From Ypsolopha sequella (lineage: Eukaryota; Arthropoda; Insecta; Lepidoptera; Ypsolophidae): 64,000 nucleotides of DNA. The stretch is from the NCBI GenBank assembly GCA_934047225.1, contig OW203992.1:17659501-17723500 (forward strand), given 5' to 3'. Both the position numbers and the translations under genes were made by a program. The notes beneath the pieces were generated by a model. The model worked only from the letters and a program-made list of their open reading frames with translations. It was not told where the DNA came from and ran no database searches. This document shows positions 33,651 through 46,500 of this stretch, piece after piece (the first letter of the stretch is position 1; each line of letters begins with the position of its first letter).

Positions 33651-34204
33651 TACACCCTTAACAGATTCGAGAAAGTCAAAAGTATATACAGAATGCTTGG
33701 TAATTCAAAAATATAAATACGAGGGATCACTAGGGATCATTTCAAACAAATAATGCCTATCACCTAGGGGTCGAAAATGATATTTTTTTTTCAAGTAAAA
33801 CACGTCGATATTTCAAAAAATACAAAATAAAAAAGGTTTTTTTTTCCACTTAAGACCTTTTAATTCTGAGATTATGGGAATTCAGGGCATGTATTTTTTT
33901 ATAAATGATTACACATCTATCATTGATCATAAATATAATAAATAAGTGCTGAGAGAGGAATAGTTATTTTTAAATTATTTATTTTTGGTTATTAGTCTGA
34001 AAGTTTGAAATATAATATAAAAACCTTCGTAACTCGGCGACCATTCATTTTCGACACCTAGTTGATAGGACTTAATTCGTTGGAAATGATCTCTAGTATA
34101 ACCCCTTTTAAGAGGTCGAATTACCAAGCAGCCTATATATTCCACATCAAAGTCAAAACTATACACTCAAAAACAACTTTGCAATTCCCGCTCGAACAAT
34201 TAAA

Positions 34205-34262
34205 TGAAAGTTACAGTCCACACTTGTACACCCACGTTTCTTCGTCGAATATTAAGTCGCAA
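34205..34262 (+). repeat. Short fragment of the 7495/32912 repeat family
   Basis: Contains TACAGTCCACAC and GTACACCCACGTTTC followed by an AACGGTGGGTG-like end, matching the middle of the two longer copies. Confidence 0.45.
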
Positions 34263-34308
34263 CGGTGGGTGGTGTGCAGAGGCGGCTTTACCTATGGTAC
34301 AAGGCACG

Positions 34309-34499
34309 GGCGTAGCCAGGTTTTAGTTTCCGGGAGGGTTCAAGAAAATAAAACGAAAATAATAAAATTCATATTCATCATGTTTGTGAAAAAACTTCTA
34401 GCAGCTGCCAGCAGAAGTGGCAAAGCAGGAGTAGGATTGAAATATATTCAACTTTTCGGAGGGGGGGGGGTTGAAACCCCCACCCCCTCTGGATACGCC
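34309..34499. mobile_element. Small inverted-end element (GGCGTAGCCAGG)
   Basis: The ends GGCGTAGCCAGG and CTGGATACGCC are inverted repeats with a mismatch. ATGGTACAAGG occurs at both flanks (34294 and 34501). The interior has a G-run followed by TTGAAACCCCC. Confidence 0.5.
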
Positions 34500-34596
34500 A
34501 ATGGTACAAGGTATGCAGCGCACACGGGCGCAAGGTCTTATCTTAGGGGGCGCCGAGCGCCGCGCCGCCCTCATAATTCGGGCATGATACTGCAAT

Positions 34597-34690
34597 GATA
34601 TAATGTTAATTTATATCTCCTTGCGATGGATAAATCGCCAAGTGTTCAAAACATGGAAATTTATTTCTGTCATAGTTTCGATAAGAGTAA
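34597..34690 (+). mobile_element. SINE tail fragment
   Basis: Shares ATATAATGTTAAT, ATATCTCCTTGCGATG and AATCGCCAAGT with 6950-7035. It is separated from the tRNA-like head at 34905 by about 200 bp. Confidence 0.5.
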
Positions 34691-34898
34691 TGTGTATTCT
34701 TCACTTCACTACCCGATGCTGCAACAGGGGACGGTAGGGCATAATCTCAGAACAATGTTCTGTGGGCATAATGGTCTTTGACTAGCTTTGAATACACTAG
34801 CGTCCTCTAGGCGCCAAGTGGCTCACTGTAAAGTGAGTATCTATAAATATCATTGCAGTATGGGAAAGCACATCGGTAAATTCACGAGTTGTGTTGAG

Positions 34899-35020
34899 AC
34901 CTGGATAGCTCAGTCGGTAGAGCAATCGCCTGGTAAGTGAGAGGTCCCGGGTTCGAATCCCGGTTCAGAGCTCCTCACATCCAGATTTACTTTTCTTTCT
35001 GCGTTTCTATACTGTGTTAA
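34899..35020 (+). mobile_element. tRNA-derived SINE head with A and B boxes
   Basis: TAGCTCAGTCGG (34912 on) fits the pol III A box exactly, and GGTTCGAATCC near 34950 fits the B box; spacing is tRNA-like. The acceptor arms do not pair well and the downstream part is shared with 6876-6945, so I call it a SINE head rather than a working tRNA gene. No anticodon is assigned. Confidence 0.65.
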
Positions 35021-35501
35021 CCTAAGATAAAGCATAACAGAACCACAAATTATAGAGGGATAAACAGAACCATCACTTCTTTTTTGGAAGTGTGTATGCA
35101 TTGCCACTAGTGGTTCTCTAGTAAAATCAGATTCGGTGCCGTGAGAGGTCACGTGACTATCATAAGTTTGCTGGATTGGTCGCATTTTTTCTTTTGTGGG
35201 TATTTTTTTTCAAAACCTGAATTTTGGGGGATTTCGGGTACGACCAGACATTCACGTCAGTCAGGGGTCCCAACTTAAGGGTTTTCCCCCCTAAATTTAG
35301 GGAGAAAAGATGTGGCATGGGATTTTTTAGGAGCCTATTTTTAGGGTTATGTAAATTTAGGGGGGCCCAATTGATCGATTGATCGATGGTTCGATTGTCT
35401 CTGCGAAAGAATGGTGGATATCGTATGGAGGGAAGTTTTTTTTAGGAGTTGGGAGACAACCCTGATGAACCCTGCTGTCATGTCATGTCAATGTCAGTCA
35501 C

Positions 35502-35588
35502 CCTGCGGTCCGAAATAGAATTACAATGGATCATTTTAGTATACTCTATGCATACTTCGATGTAATTATATTTCGGACCGCAGGGTCA
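35502..35588. mobile_element. 86-bp MITE upstream of VPS52
   Basis: The ends CCCTGCGGTCCGAAATA and TATTTCGGACCGCAGGG are inverted, with further pairing inside (AATTACA against TGTAATT). It lies about 220 bp upstream of the VPS52 start codon. Confidence 0.7.
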
Positions 35589-35809
35589 GTTGACAGTTGA
35601 CACTTTGTTTGACAGTTGTGTTTCAGTTGCCGTTGAGTCAGTCAGAATATAAGGATTAAGGATCAAAATTAATATATTCAGACTAAATATTGTATTTCAA
35701 TTAAATTCGCAGGTTGAATATCCATGTTTCGATCATATTTAAAGGGTTTTCCTTAATTTTCTAAATTTCGTAACAATCAGAACGTTCTAGTCTTCAAACA
35801 ATCGTCAAT

Positions 35810-38800
35810 ATGACCGAATCATCACTAGATATTAAAGACGTTTTGGACCGAAATCTGGAAGATGACGAGGTTCAAGAGGTGCTCCGCAACGGTACAGACC
35901 TCAGGGAGTACGCACTGCAGATAGACAAAGGTATAAAAGAGGCAGAGAAGAATTCCGTATCAGATTACTTGAAGGAAAGTGAAAATATAAATCTCCTGCA
36001 CAACCAAATAGAAGAATGTGATGACATTCTTGCTCGAATGGAAAGCATGCTCATGGTTTTTCAGGTGAGTTTTTAAGTGTAATGTCTTAACTTCCATAAT
36101 GAGTGAACGAATACGGACTGCTGACATTACCAGCTTGTCATTAATTACAGAACGATCTTGGCAGCATTAGCAATGAAATCATCAGCCTACAGAAACGCTC
36201 AGTGAGCATGTCTGTACAATTGTCCAACAGACAAGTCCTCAAAGGGCCTCTCTCATCGTTTATTGAAGATATTGCAGTATCAGAGACATTAATATTGTAA
36301 GTATTTGTTACTAAACAGGTAGTTTAATTACTAGTCACGACTACCACAGTACGCCTACCATGATTTTTGCACTTGTTAGATGTTAACATATGCTTATAAT
36401 AAGTTGTATGAGAAATTTTGGTCCCTCGTAAACCGCTAGGGCACTGTATATGTTATGCATATTATTATGTTAATGTATATCAAGTGCAAAACTTATGGTA
36501 TGCCTACTGAAGGTGTGTGGTCACCTGCCAAGTATGCCCCTATGCATAATCTTTTTCTCTTAGAATCTCTGAGAATGCACAATGCGACACCATTGTGACT
36601 ATGGGCACTGGCAGACTTTTTATCAAGGGGGTGCATCTATACTATGATACTATACTTACACTACATATCATCAGTTTGAGTTCTAACGCCACATATCTCA
36701 GTTTTGATCGTTTTCTACCCCCTAACTTGAAAATTTTGAATAAAATTGAAAACACTGAGTATTTTTACTTAATGAACCATTGATCGACACTAATATTTAG
36801 TGTTTTCAGAATTTTAAAGTTAGGGGGTGGAGAATTATCAAAACTGCGATACCTACGCAGTGTTAGAACTTATGCAATGACATAACACTTTTTGCATTCT
36901 TATAATTTTGATACAAACAAGATAATACATTTGGACATTCATCTCACGTCATGTTCTATTATAAAATAAATTAAAATATATATTTTTTGTATTTTTCTCC
37001 AAGACAGTGCAAGGGCACCCCCTTACCCACCCCCCCCCCCCTCCTGATGCCCATGATTGTAACTAATTTCACAACCACCTTCTGTACTGGCCAGAAGAGA
37101 ACTAACCAGTAGATGTAATATATTTTATTTTCTGTATTCCTATTGCAGTAGTATCAACAGTGTTCCAGTTACAGATAAAGAATTCATGGTACAGTTGGCT
37201 ATTTTGAACCAAAAACTAAATTTCCTGAAAGAACAAGACTTCAAAGAAACCAAAGCCTGCCATGATGTCAAAGATGTTTTAGAAAAATTGAAAATCAAAG
37301 CTGTCTCAAAGATCAGAACATACATTCTTGAGCAAATATACAAGTTCCGAAAACCAATGGCCAATTACCAGATGCCACAAAATGCAATGTTAAAATACAA
37401 GTTCTTTTTTGAATTTATACTGACAAATGAGAGAAATGTAGCACAAGAAATATGCAACGAGTACATAGACACCCTGAGCAAAGTATATTATTCCTACTTC
37501 AAGTCATACTCCTCTAGGCTGGACAAACTTAAGTATGAAGAGATGGCTTCCAAAGATGATCTTATGGGAGTAGAAGATGGATCTAAGGGAGGGTTTTTCC
37601 AGAAATCTATTTTGAAAAATAAAAGCACTATTTTCACAATTGGCAACCGTGGTGATGTGCTAGCTCAGCAACTGGAGGCACCAATCATTGTCCCTCATGT
37701 ACAACAAAAATCAAAGGTATATGAGGCTTATTTTACTTCTTTGAGATAAATCTAGATCACAATGAAATACTTTTTGATTTTGTTTCAGTATTCATATGAA
37801 GCCTTGTTTAGAAGCTTGCAGTATGCACTGGTAGACAACGGCTGCAGAGAATATCTTTTCACAACTGAATTCTTTCATGTGAAAGGCAGCCATGCTCAGG
37901 AACTCTTTGATAGAATACTTGGAAAAACATTATCTTTACTTGTGGTATGTACTTGGGCATGTTTAAGAAGACTTAATATGTACAACACCAAAATTATGAT
38001 ATATATTTTACATGAATTAAGAATTTTTTAATTTTCAGAAAAATTTAGAAATCTATGTGATTGAATGTTATGATTGCCTGGCGTTATTTTTATGCATTCA
38101 ATTAATAAACAGATACAAGTGGATGTGCCATAAGAGAGCAGTGGCTTCTTTGGATAGGTAAATCTTTGAACTTTTTAAGAGCGGTTTTGCAGCCAGATTG
38201 TGAAAAACCTGCCTTTTTCTAATTAGTCGAAACAGAACACTTAAATCCAAATTTCACTTAATAGTTATTCAACAAACCTTATTACCTATGTATTGTGTAT
38301 GTTGCCATCGCAAAATTTCCATTACTTTCTGTAAATTAGAAATTCAAAATTTTTGAATTTCAAAAAATTAAAATTCTACTTCACAGAAACCAGTGGAAAC
38401 TTAGCGATGGCAACATACACAATGAATAGGTAATAAGGTTTTGTTGAATAACTATTGATTGAGTGAATTTTGAATTTAAGTGTTCTGTTTTGATTAATTA
38501 AAAAAGGAGGGTCTTTCACTATCTGGCTGTGAAACCTATCTTAACATTGAATGAAACCTTCTTTTTTATACTTCCTAAACTAATATTATTCTTGTTTTAG
38601 CTATTGGGATTCATTACATAGTATCCTGTGGCCACGGTTGGAATATGTACTGAAGTTAAACATCCAGAGTGTCAGGGAGTGTGATCCGGCAAAATTATCC
38701 AACAAGGAAATGGGGCCCCATTATGTAAGCCTTTTTAAGTTTCTAGATATAGTATGAAGGGCGCTTTCACATAGGAATGAAAAAAATACCTAAAAAGGAG

Positions 38801-39644
38801 AGTAACCACTTTACGGCTTTTCAATACGTCGACGGAACACGCGCTTTGCAGCACGATTTCGTCAAGAGGGAGGTGGATGATAAGATGAGCCAGGGCTGAA
38901 ACCTACCACCAGTTGAAGTAAAAGAATTTGTCAGTTGGGTATTTGGAGTAATCAGATGTTGTAGCTCAGTTTACCCCATATTTTATTCTCTTAAAAGATT
39001 ATCCATTGTTGCAGATAACGCGCAGATATGCAGAGTTTTCAGCGGCAGTCTTGAGTCTCAGTGAACAGTTCCCTTCTGAAGAGCTCAGTAATCTACTTCT
39101 AGTCCTACAAGACGAAGTCCAATGCTTTCTGTTGAAAATGGCGGCAGAGTTTCCCCAAAGAATACAACAGCTTATATTCTTGATTAATAACTATGATATG
39201 GTGCTGAACATATTAATGGAGAGGACAAGAGACAACACAAAAGAAGCGGAAAGCTTTAGAGATCAGCTGCAAGCGCGCAGTGCTGAATATGTAGAGGAAC
39301 TTTTGAGTCCACATTTCGGAGGGATCATGCAATTCGTGAAAGAGGGAGAGCATTTGCTCGAGAGTGACAAGAAAGGAGAACTAGCAAATCTCGAGCGAAA
39401 ATCTCTATCGCTGGTCGCGTCTTTTAGCGCGGGCTGGAAGCAGAGCCTCGAAGAAATTCACCGAGAAGTGCTGGTCTCGTTCCCGAACCTCGTGACCGGT
39501 TCCGGGTTGCTCCAGATGGCGCTCACTAACTTCGTACAATATTACCACAAGTTCGTCAAGCTATTGACGCCCAACGCGAGAACACAACTGGTTAACATAC
39601 ATGTTATAATGGTGGAGATAAAAAAATATAAGACTAATTATTAA
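35810..39644 (+). CDS. VPS52: Vacuolar protein sorting-associated protein 52 (VPS52), seven exons
   Basis: Exons 35810-36064, 36151-36296, 37149-37716, 37789-37944, 38039-38157, 38601-38724 and 39015-39644 join in phase (0, 2, 0, 0, 2, 0) to 665 aa; human VPS52 is somewhat longer. VPS52 is a core subunit of the GARP and EARP complexes that tether endosome-derived vesicles at the trans-Golgi and recycling endosomes. Residues 1-130 are charged and coiled-coil-like. Family signatures include FRKPMANYQMPQNAMLKYKF, KDDLMGVEDGSKGGFF, LEAPIIVPH, CREYLF, ITRRYAEFS, LINNYDM and the C-terminal NIHVIMVEIKKYKTNY. The ATG at 35810 is the first in the open exon. All introns are short; introns 2 and 5 carry MITEs. 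It is convergent with the ICE1-like gene, whose stop lies 913 bp away. Identity is secure. Confidence 0.95.
36679..36870. mobile_element. MITE in VPS52 intron 2
   Basis: Inverted arms: AGTTCTAAC at 36679 and its complement ending at 36870; CAGTTTTGATC and TACCCCCTAACTT on the left pair with GTTAGGGGGT and ATCAAAACTG on the right. About 192 bp. A poly-C tract follows near 37028. Confidence 0.65.
37149..37716 (+). CDS. VPS52: VPS52 exon 3
   Basis: Acceptor CTATTGCAG and donor GTATAT. Encodes residues 134-323, from NSVPVTDKEFMVQL to HVQQKSK, including the FRKPMANYQMPQ and DDLMGVED signatures. Reading past the donor reaches a stop after ten codons. Confidence 0.93.
38175..38544. mobile_element. 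MITE family H, copy 1, filling VPS52 intron 5
   Basis: Ends TTAAGAGCGGTTTTGCAGCC and the complement ending TTAA at 38544. At 370 bp it makes up most of the 443-bp intron. A shorter copy lies at 43128-43351 in the convergent gene. Confidence 0.8.
39015..39644 (+). CDS. VPS52: VPS52 exon 7 (C-terminal)
   Basis: Acceptor TTGTTGCAG. Encodes the last 209 residues, from ITRRYAEFSAAV to KKYKTNY and TAA. The motifs FLINNYDM and SPHFGGIMQFVKEGE are typical of the VPS52 C-terminal helical domain. Confidence 0.93.
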   Translation: MTRRYAEFSAAVLSLSEQFPSEELSNLLLVLQDEVQCFLLKMAAEFPQRIQQLIFLINNYDMVLNILMERTRDNTKEAESFRDQLQARSAEYVEELLSPHFGGIMQFVKEGEHLLESDKKGELANLERKSLSLVASFSAGWKQSLEEIHREVLVSFPNLVTGSGLLQMALTNFVQYYHKFVKLLTPNARTQLVNIHVIMVEIKKYKTNY

Positions 39645-39673
39645 ATCTTTTTACTATTTACGACACGATATTT

Positions 39674-39679
39674 ATTAAA
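39674..39679 (+). terminator. Possible VPS52 poly(A) signal
   Basis: ATTAAA, 30 bp after the stop codon, is the nearest poly(A)-like hexamer. Confidence 0.45.
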
Positions 39680-40048
39680 ATCAAAACACAAATGTATGTT
39701 TTTTAGTTTATTTTCACTCATCCCGTTCTCTTAAAACATAGCCATTGAAATCAAAATCAGTAGTAGCAGTTTAAGTGTGCTCTTCACGACTATATGTTAA
39801 ATTCATTACTTAAGTTACGGCCTAAAAATTAAAGGTACATTTATCTCGACATCACTGAAAGCCCGTTTCGAAGCTCGCGTAGATTATATACATACTTAAG
39901 CACTTAATACAATTTACTTTAACGTATATGAAACCTTAAACTACAATTAAAGCCCGCTTTAAGTTTGGCTAAATGCAGAGTTCTAATTTAGATTGCGATG
40001 CTAGGGGAAATTTAGAGCATGCTCTTTCGATTTGTTAGCTTACCCTGT

Positions 40049-40209
40049 GGGTCTACCGCGTAATTCTCATTTTCATCAACATCAACTTGAGATTGAAATT
40101 TGACGTGGGTGCGACGACGCCCGCCTAACATGCCATCTCTTTTGCACGCATTGAATTTCGCATGCATTTGCTTGAAGTTGATACAAATGAGAATTACGCG
40201 GTAGAGCCC
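40049..40209. mobile_element. MITE family B, copy 2
   Basis: The same ends (GGGTCTACCGCGTAATTCT) and interior as 6716-6875. It lies between the convergent VPS52 and ICE1-like 3' ends. Confidence 0.8.
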
Positions 40210-40556
40210 CTGAACGTCAAGTATCACAATACCATCATCTTGTTAAATAGTGTATAATTACTTTTCCCAGTAAATTGAGAATTCGGCTGCCCGAGTAGTG
40301 GGACTTCTATCGCGGTATTAAGTCTACACGTGAAACGGTACGCCACGGTGATTGGCGAGTGACTGATTTTGCAAAGCCAAACCACGGTTGGAACTAACTA
40401 ATTAGCATTTAGAGCGCCAGATCGCGCTAGGTCCGTCTAGTTCCATTGTGACTTAGTCTAACAGACATTGTCAAAATGCAGACTTTCTCTGAAAGTGTAC
40501 TACTGCTACATTTAGTCAAATCTAAAAGGGTATTAAAGCTTATTGCATATTTTTTC

Positions 40557-43500
40557 CTAACTAATTTGGGATAGACAGGACATCCACCCTTTAACCGGTT
40601 TCTCCTTGACATAATCACACAACAATTGCTCTAGCTCTGGTGAGAGAGGTTTCTGAGGGTGCCAGGAGAGTAGTGCTTGTAGCACCCGATTTGAACTGTG
40701 CCTTCGCGTGAATAGCAAAGCTGTGAAGACGGCTTCCTCCATTTCTTGTGAGCCTGAAAGCAAAATCACAGAATAATTAGCGTTAGCCATGAACTAACAA
40801 AGACTTGCGCTATGAAGTATTGAGTGCGCAGTATGGGGAAAACGGTATCAAATTGTAACGAGTGTGAGAAAACATATAAAGGATGATGCCAGGTATTGTA
40901 TGGAGTCTGGTACCCATTCCAATAGAAATAAGCGATATGTGATTAGAAAGGTATTTACATGTAGAACAGAAATTACGGTTTCGCTTGTCTAGACTGTGAG
41001 TCCGATCGGAGTAATATAGCCTTAGATCTAGATAATGTTAATGGACTCAGCCTAAAATATTATAATAACATTCCATAGACACCCTACAATGTGGTGACAG
41101 CATTTGAATGGAGGTTTGCGCGTTACGACACCTCTTAAGAGGCTATGCGAATTTTATTTTTGTCACTGTCACTCCAAGCAAAAAATCGCGCAGTGCGAGA
41201 GGAGCGGATTCAGGGTGAAAGGGAAAAAAGTTAGTTTTATATTTTTATTAAAAAAACTAAAATAGCTAGCAAAATATCAAATCTCTAGATATTGTTGAAA
41301 CACACCTAATAAAATATGTTTGAGTTCTGTATATGGTTCCTATTCGTCAAATGAGGAGAAAAAGTATGTTTGAAGACCTCATTTCAACAATTATTTCTAT
41401 CGAGGAACATTTATCCAAACATGCTTTCCAATTTTCAAACCCTAGATTAAATAGTCAAAATGCATATACCAGGAATGTATTAAAATTTTCCGTGTATTTC
41501 ATGAGATACACAGAAAAGAAACACCCGTATTTTTTTTTGCATATCGCCTTAATCTAGTCTTCTATAAGCCCGCCACACCGAAAATAAAATATTTAACTTA
41601 CTACTTTGTTCCAGCATATCCACCAGTTTTTTTATCACAATTTCACACTGTAACTTCATTTCTTTAGGGAACGGTTTCAGCAAAGGACCGAGTGTTGATA
41701 TGCAGAACTGCTTAATCCTTGCTGGCGTTTCATCTTTGCCAATAATTGGCAACATCATGTTATTTATAATATTTTCCTGACACCATTTCGGCCCTTTACG
41801 CTTTGCAAATATGATCAAAGCTAATCTCAACATTTTTTTTTCAATTGAGATTTCTGTAAAGTGAGAACAGTTTTTGATTTAATATTATTTTTTTATGTTA
41901 AAATAAATATACAAGGTGTAACAGAAAGGTGTAACCATATTTGAAGAGCTTATTCAGTCATTGGTATAGAACAACTTTTGCTATGGAGCCAACCCTGAAA
42001 TCTCAAAAAAAAATCTGCCCTTCCATACATTTCAGCCGAGCGGCAATGCATTTTTCTATGAAAATGTTTTTTTTTTTTCGTGATATAGGATTTGTTCCAT
42101 AGTAAAAGTTGTTCTATACCATTGACTGAATAAGCTCTTCAAATATGGTTACACCTTTCTGTTACACGTTGTATATACCGGGTGTAAATAGTCTGCTACC
42201 TTTAAATCAAACCACATATTTTACCGATCATACTGAACCACTTTTTCCAAGAAACATACCCTTAGTTTGGGAAATATTTAAGTTTCAAACGAATATGCGT
42301 TAACCCTAACGCACCGACAAATGGGCGGTTTTTGAGGCAGCGTCATCTATAAAATAGCTGTTCACGCTCAGCGTTCGAAAATAGACCTTCCTTCTACGAG
42401 ATAAAGTCTTTAAGTTACAGTAAGGCCGCAGTCTATTTACACTTCTATATTAGGAAATAAATATACATTACAGTAAACTTACATAAATTTTGTATGCAAA
42501 AACCGGTTTTTTGAGGTCGACCGAGAGGTTAGTATGAGTACATAATGCTCAAATCCACGAAGATTTCAATATCTTAACCCCTAAATACGCTTCTGCGCTG
42601 ATGCATCCATACCGGCTGCCAGATGCTATCATTCATAAATCGTAACATTAAGAACAAAAGCATCCGTGATCCGACATCAGATCGGATCAGTACAAAACGG
42701 TACTAAGAGGCTATGGAGATTTATCTAAAAGATCTTCACAATGAGCCCGTATCCTACATGAAGATTTTTATGAAAATCAATTGCGTTTAAAAAGCTAAAA
42801 ACAGTAGTAACATTATTTTTACGATATCTCAAAAAATACGAAATTGTTGGCAATCAAAGTGAACTTAACGGATTGTATCGTGACGTCATCTAACATGATT
42901 TCATACTAAAAATAATAAATATCGCTTTCGCTAACTTCGGTAATAATAGTAATTTTTCAAAAATTCAAAGAGTTTCGTGCTTTACTAACTAAGTAATAAT
43001 TAGTTACATAAAAAATATACTGATATTTCACTCTTTTCACCCCAAGTAGGTAAAATTTTCTGTTTTTTCCACAGACATTGGTATCTGTTCCCGGTTGTTC
43101 ACATTGCAATGTGCCTACTGATCTTCGTTAAGAGCGGTTTCGCAGTCGGATTGTGAAAAACTCGCCCTTTTCTAATTAATCGAAACAGAACACTTAAATT
43201 CAAAATTCACTCAATTGTTATTCAACAAAACCTTATTACCTATGTATTGTGTATGTTGCCATCGCAAATTTTCAATTGGTTCCTGTAAATCAGAATTTCT
43301 AAATTTTTAAAAAGGTGGGTTTTTCCAATGCGGCTGCAAAACCGCTCTTAAATTAAACAAAACGATACAATTTCTTAAAATAATATGAAACCTACCACGT
43401 AATTCCAATATGGATTGTTGCAAGAACTCCATAATTTTGGGGTCGTTCCATTCTGACATGTCGAACGAGTACTTCCTCTTCAGTATGAATCTGATGTTGT

Positions 43501-46500
43501 CGACGTGGTGGAAGAAATCAGCCTCGCACTTGTAGAAATGTAGGAGATACACAAGGCATACTACTATAGGGCACTTTGCTAAAAAAGAAGTAAACAGCAT
43601 TAAAAACGTGTGGAACTTAGATAATAAATAAATTATCAAAATGAAACTGTACTTAGGAAACCAGATCACCAAATAATTATGTAAGCCCCAGTACAACAAC
43701 AAACCTAACACAAATCTGATAATAAAAAAAGGTCTTACCAATACCCATATGAGCTAATGGGATCACATGGGTCCAAACGTCTAGGCATTGTCTTATCAGT
43801 GGCACCGCCTTGTAAGAAATACAGTACATTGCGTCTAACATGAATAGCCGGAGTCTGTTCTTTGCCCGAATGTATCTACACAGCACTGCATAGAAGTGAG
43901 ATAAGCTTTCAATTGTATCAAATTCAGGCGTAACATTTAACCTGAAAAGTGTGTACTCTATGCTTTTCAATGTCTCGTTAATTATATCAACGGCGGGCCA
44001 TAGTCTTTGCAGTTGGGGGATGATGTAAAGTAGGACTTGCTCAGGTTTTGTCATAGACGGTGCTGGATGGTTTCCAAACTTCTTGTATAATTCTATCCTT
44101 CTATCAGGACTTTTTAGGTACGTCATCAAACCCAACAAGAAATGCTTATGGTTCAACAGTTTCAAATCATCTATTAGCGTATCCATAGCCTTTTTTGCTT
44201 CTACTGGCTGCAGATCTATAATTGCAGCAATCCCCTCGTCAATATTTTTGCAAATATTATTGATGACTTTTTCTGAAAATCATAATGAACATTAATTAAT
44301 TAAATGCTTACATGCGTTGAAATCGCATTAAATTCTGCTAATCTAATATTTACTGAGTGACCGGAAATAGTAGCAAGTTAACAATAATTTCTAATCATCA
44401 GATAAACTGTAAGGTTGTCTTTTTTAGGGTTCCGTACCCAAAGGGTAACTAACGGGATCCTATTACTAAGACCCCGCTGTCCGTCTGTCACCATGCTGTA
44501 TCTCATGAATCGTGATAGTCAGACAGTAGAAATTTTCACAGATGATGTATTTCTGTTACCGCTATAACAACAAATACTAAAAAACAGAATAAAATAAATA
44601 TTTAAGGGGGCTCCCATACAACAGACTTGTTTTTTCGCCGTTTTTATAGATAATGGTACGGTACCCTTCGTGCGCGAGTCCGACTCGCACTTGGCCGATT
44701 TTTTAAATACAAAACGAGTTCCATTTTTATTTTTTTCTTTATTTGGGCAGCGCTTGTCTGAGGTTAAATATTATAGAATTAAATTAAACTTGAGGATAAT
44801 TCATGATTTATATAAAAACGGCTCACCTCAATACGGGTTATGATCGGGAAAGCCGACCAGTTTCAGCAGATTTAAACTGCCTTCATCTGGTTGAGTGAAG
44901 ACGTTTACGCGACGACGTTACGCCTCACACTGCGGCGTAACTAACGTCGTCGCGTAAACGTCTTCACTCGTCCAGATGAAGGCAGTCTAAATCTGCTGAA
45001 ACTGGTCGGCTTTCCCGTAACGTCGTCGCGTAAACGTCTTCACTCGCCCAGATGAAAGCAGTCTAAATCTGCTGAAACTGGTCGGTTTCTCGATCATAAC
45101 ACGTATTGAGGTGAGCCGTTTTTATATAAATCAAGGTTAAATATTGTATAAGAAACGTAAAACGTGCGATTTTAATTATCAAACTAGCTAAAATACACCC
45201 TAACTCTCATCAATTAACAATCAAATTAAATGAATGTAGTTTACGAACCTGACACCGTTTTCGGTTTCCTGAGACTGTTTTTCACACCATATTTCTCAAT
45301 CATTCGGCATAAGGCGCTTTCCTTACGGTTGACGTAACTATTTGAATTAGACTTTTTGCTTGTTTTGGTATCCGAAAAAAGGTCTAGATCATTGTAGTCT
45401 ATTACAGATAATGAAATTTTATCATTGTTATTTAATACGAATGAATCACGCTGCTTATTATTTACGACAGGTAACTTCACATCAGCGACGGCGGCACACG
45501 TATGCTCCGATTCAGAAACTTTTGCACTACGAAGTATCCTCTTAGTTTGTACATCTAAAAGATCGGCACAAGGACGTTTTAAAGATTTTCTCCTGTGTGC
45601 TATAATGGGCGCATCATCTTCACTTGTTGTCGAAAATGTTCTGGGTGACACTGACACCTGCTTTACAATTTCGTCATGGTCCATGTTTTTGACAAAAACA
45701 GAAGAACTTTGATCAAAACTGTTCCCTTTTAATGTTTCAGGCGTTTTATTTAACTCCTTATAAAATCTGGTTGAAGGTGAGTTTTTGTCTCCATTATCTT
45801 GGATCCCTCTATTAGCTACAGCTACACATGTATAATTTTTCTCAGAAATATTATCCTCTTTACAAGGTGTTTTAATAACGTTTAGACATGATTCCACGGA
45901 AGAAAGTGTGTCCCGGTTTTCTACTTTTTCTTCTTCCTTTTGAGAGTTTTTTCCTACCACCCTTAATGAACTATTATTACCCGTATTTTGCAATGATAAT
46001 TGACAATCTTCAACCCAAAGAGTTAGAGAATTCCTTCTGCTTTTTCTTTTTGGGGAATCTGCGGCAAAATTTGATGTTTTATCAAATTTCCCATGTGATT
46101 TTGTAGGTTCTGTGGTTTCATCAACCAATTTATCCTCTGTTTGTCGTAGTGAATTTCTTCCTGTTATTTCTGTATCCGGCAATGTTGAATTTATCTCTTT
46201 ATTAAGAGCACGTCCAGGTAAGTTTCGTTTTTTGGTTCTTAGTGAAGCTTCATCTTCAGACAGTTCCGATTTATATATTTTACGTCTTGATCTTGTAACT
46301 GGGGAATTTAGTTCTTTGGTATCTGTTTTTTCTTCAGATTTTTTACCTGGTTTCATGCCACTCAATAGTGTAGAGGTGTTGTCGTTAGCTTTACTTCTAG
46401 TTATTCTAACTATACTAATTGGTGACGATTCTGGTGTACATTTTTTTGTGTTGATGATGCATGTATCTGCTTCATTTTTCTCTGTTTGACTGGACGTATT

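Noticed and set aside
34905..34977. Functional tRNA gene
   Set aside because: A and B boxes fit, but acceptor arms pair badly and the 3' part is shared with another repeat copy at 6876; better read as a SINE head.
42881..42888. Perfect CRE near the ICE1-like exon 10
   Set aside because: It lies inside dispersed repeat E, whose other copy at 11593 has a changed site; not taken as regulatory.
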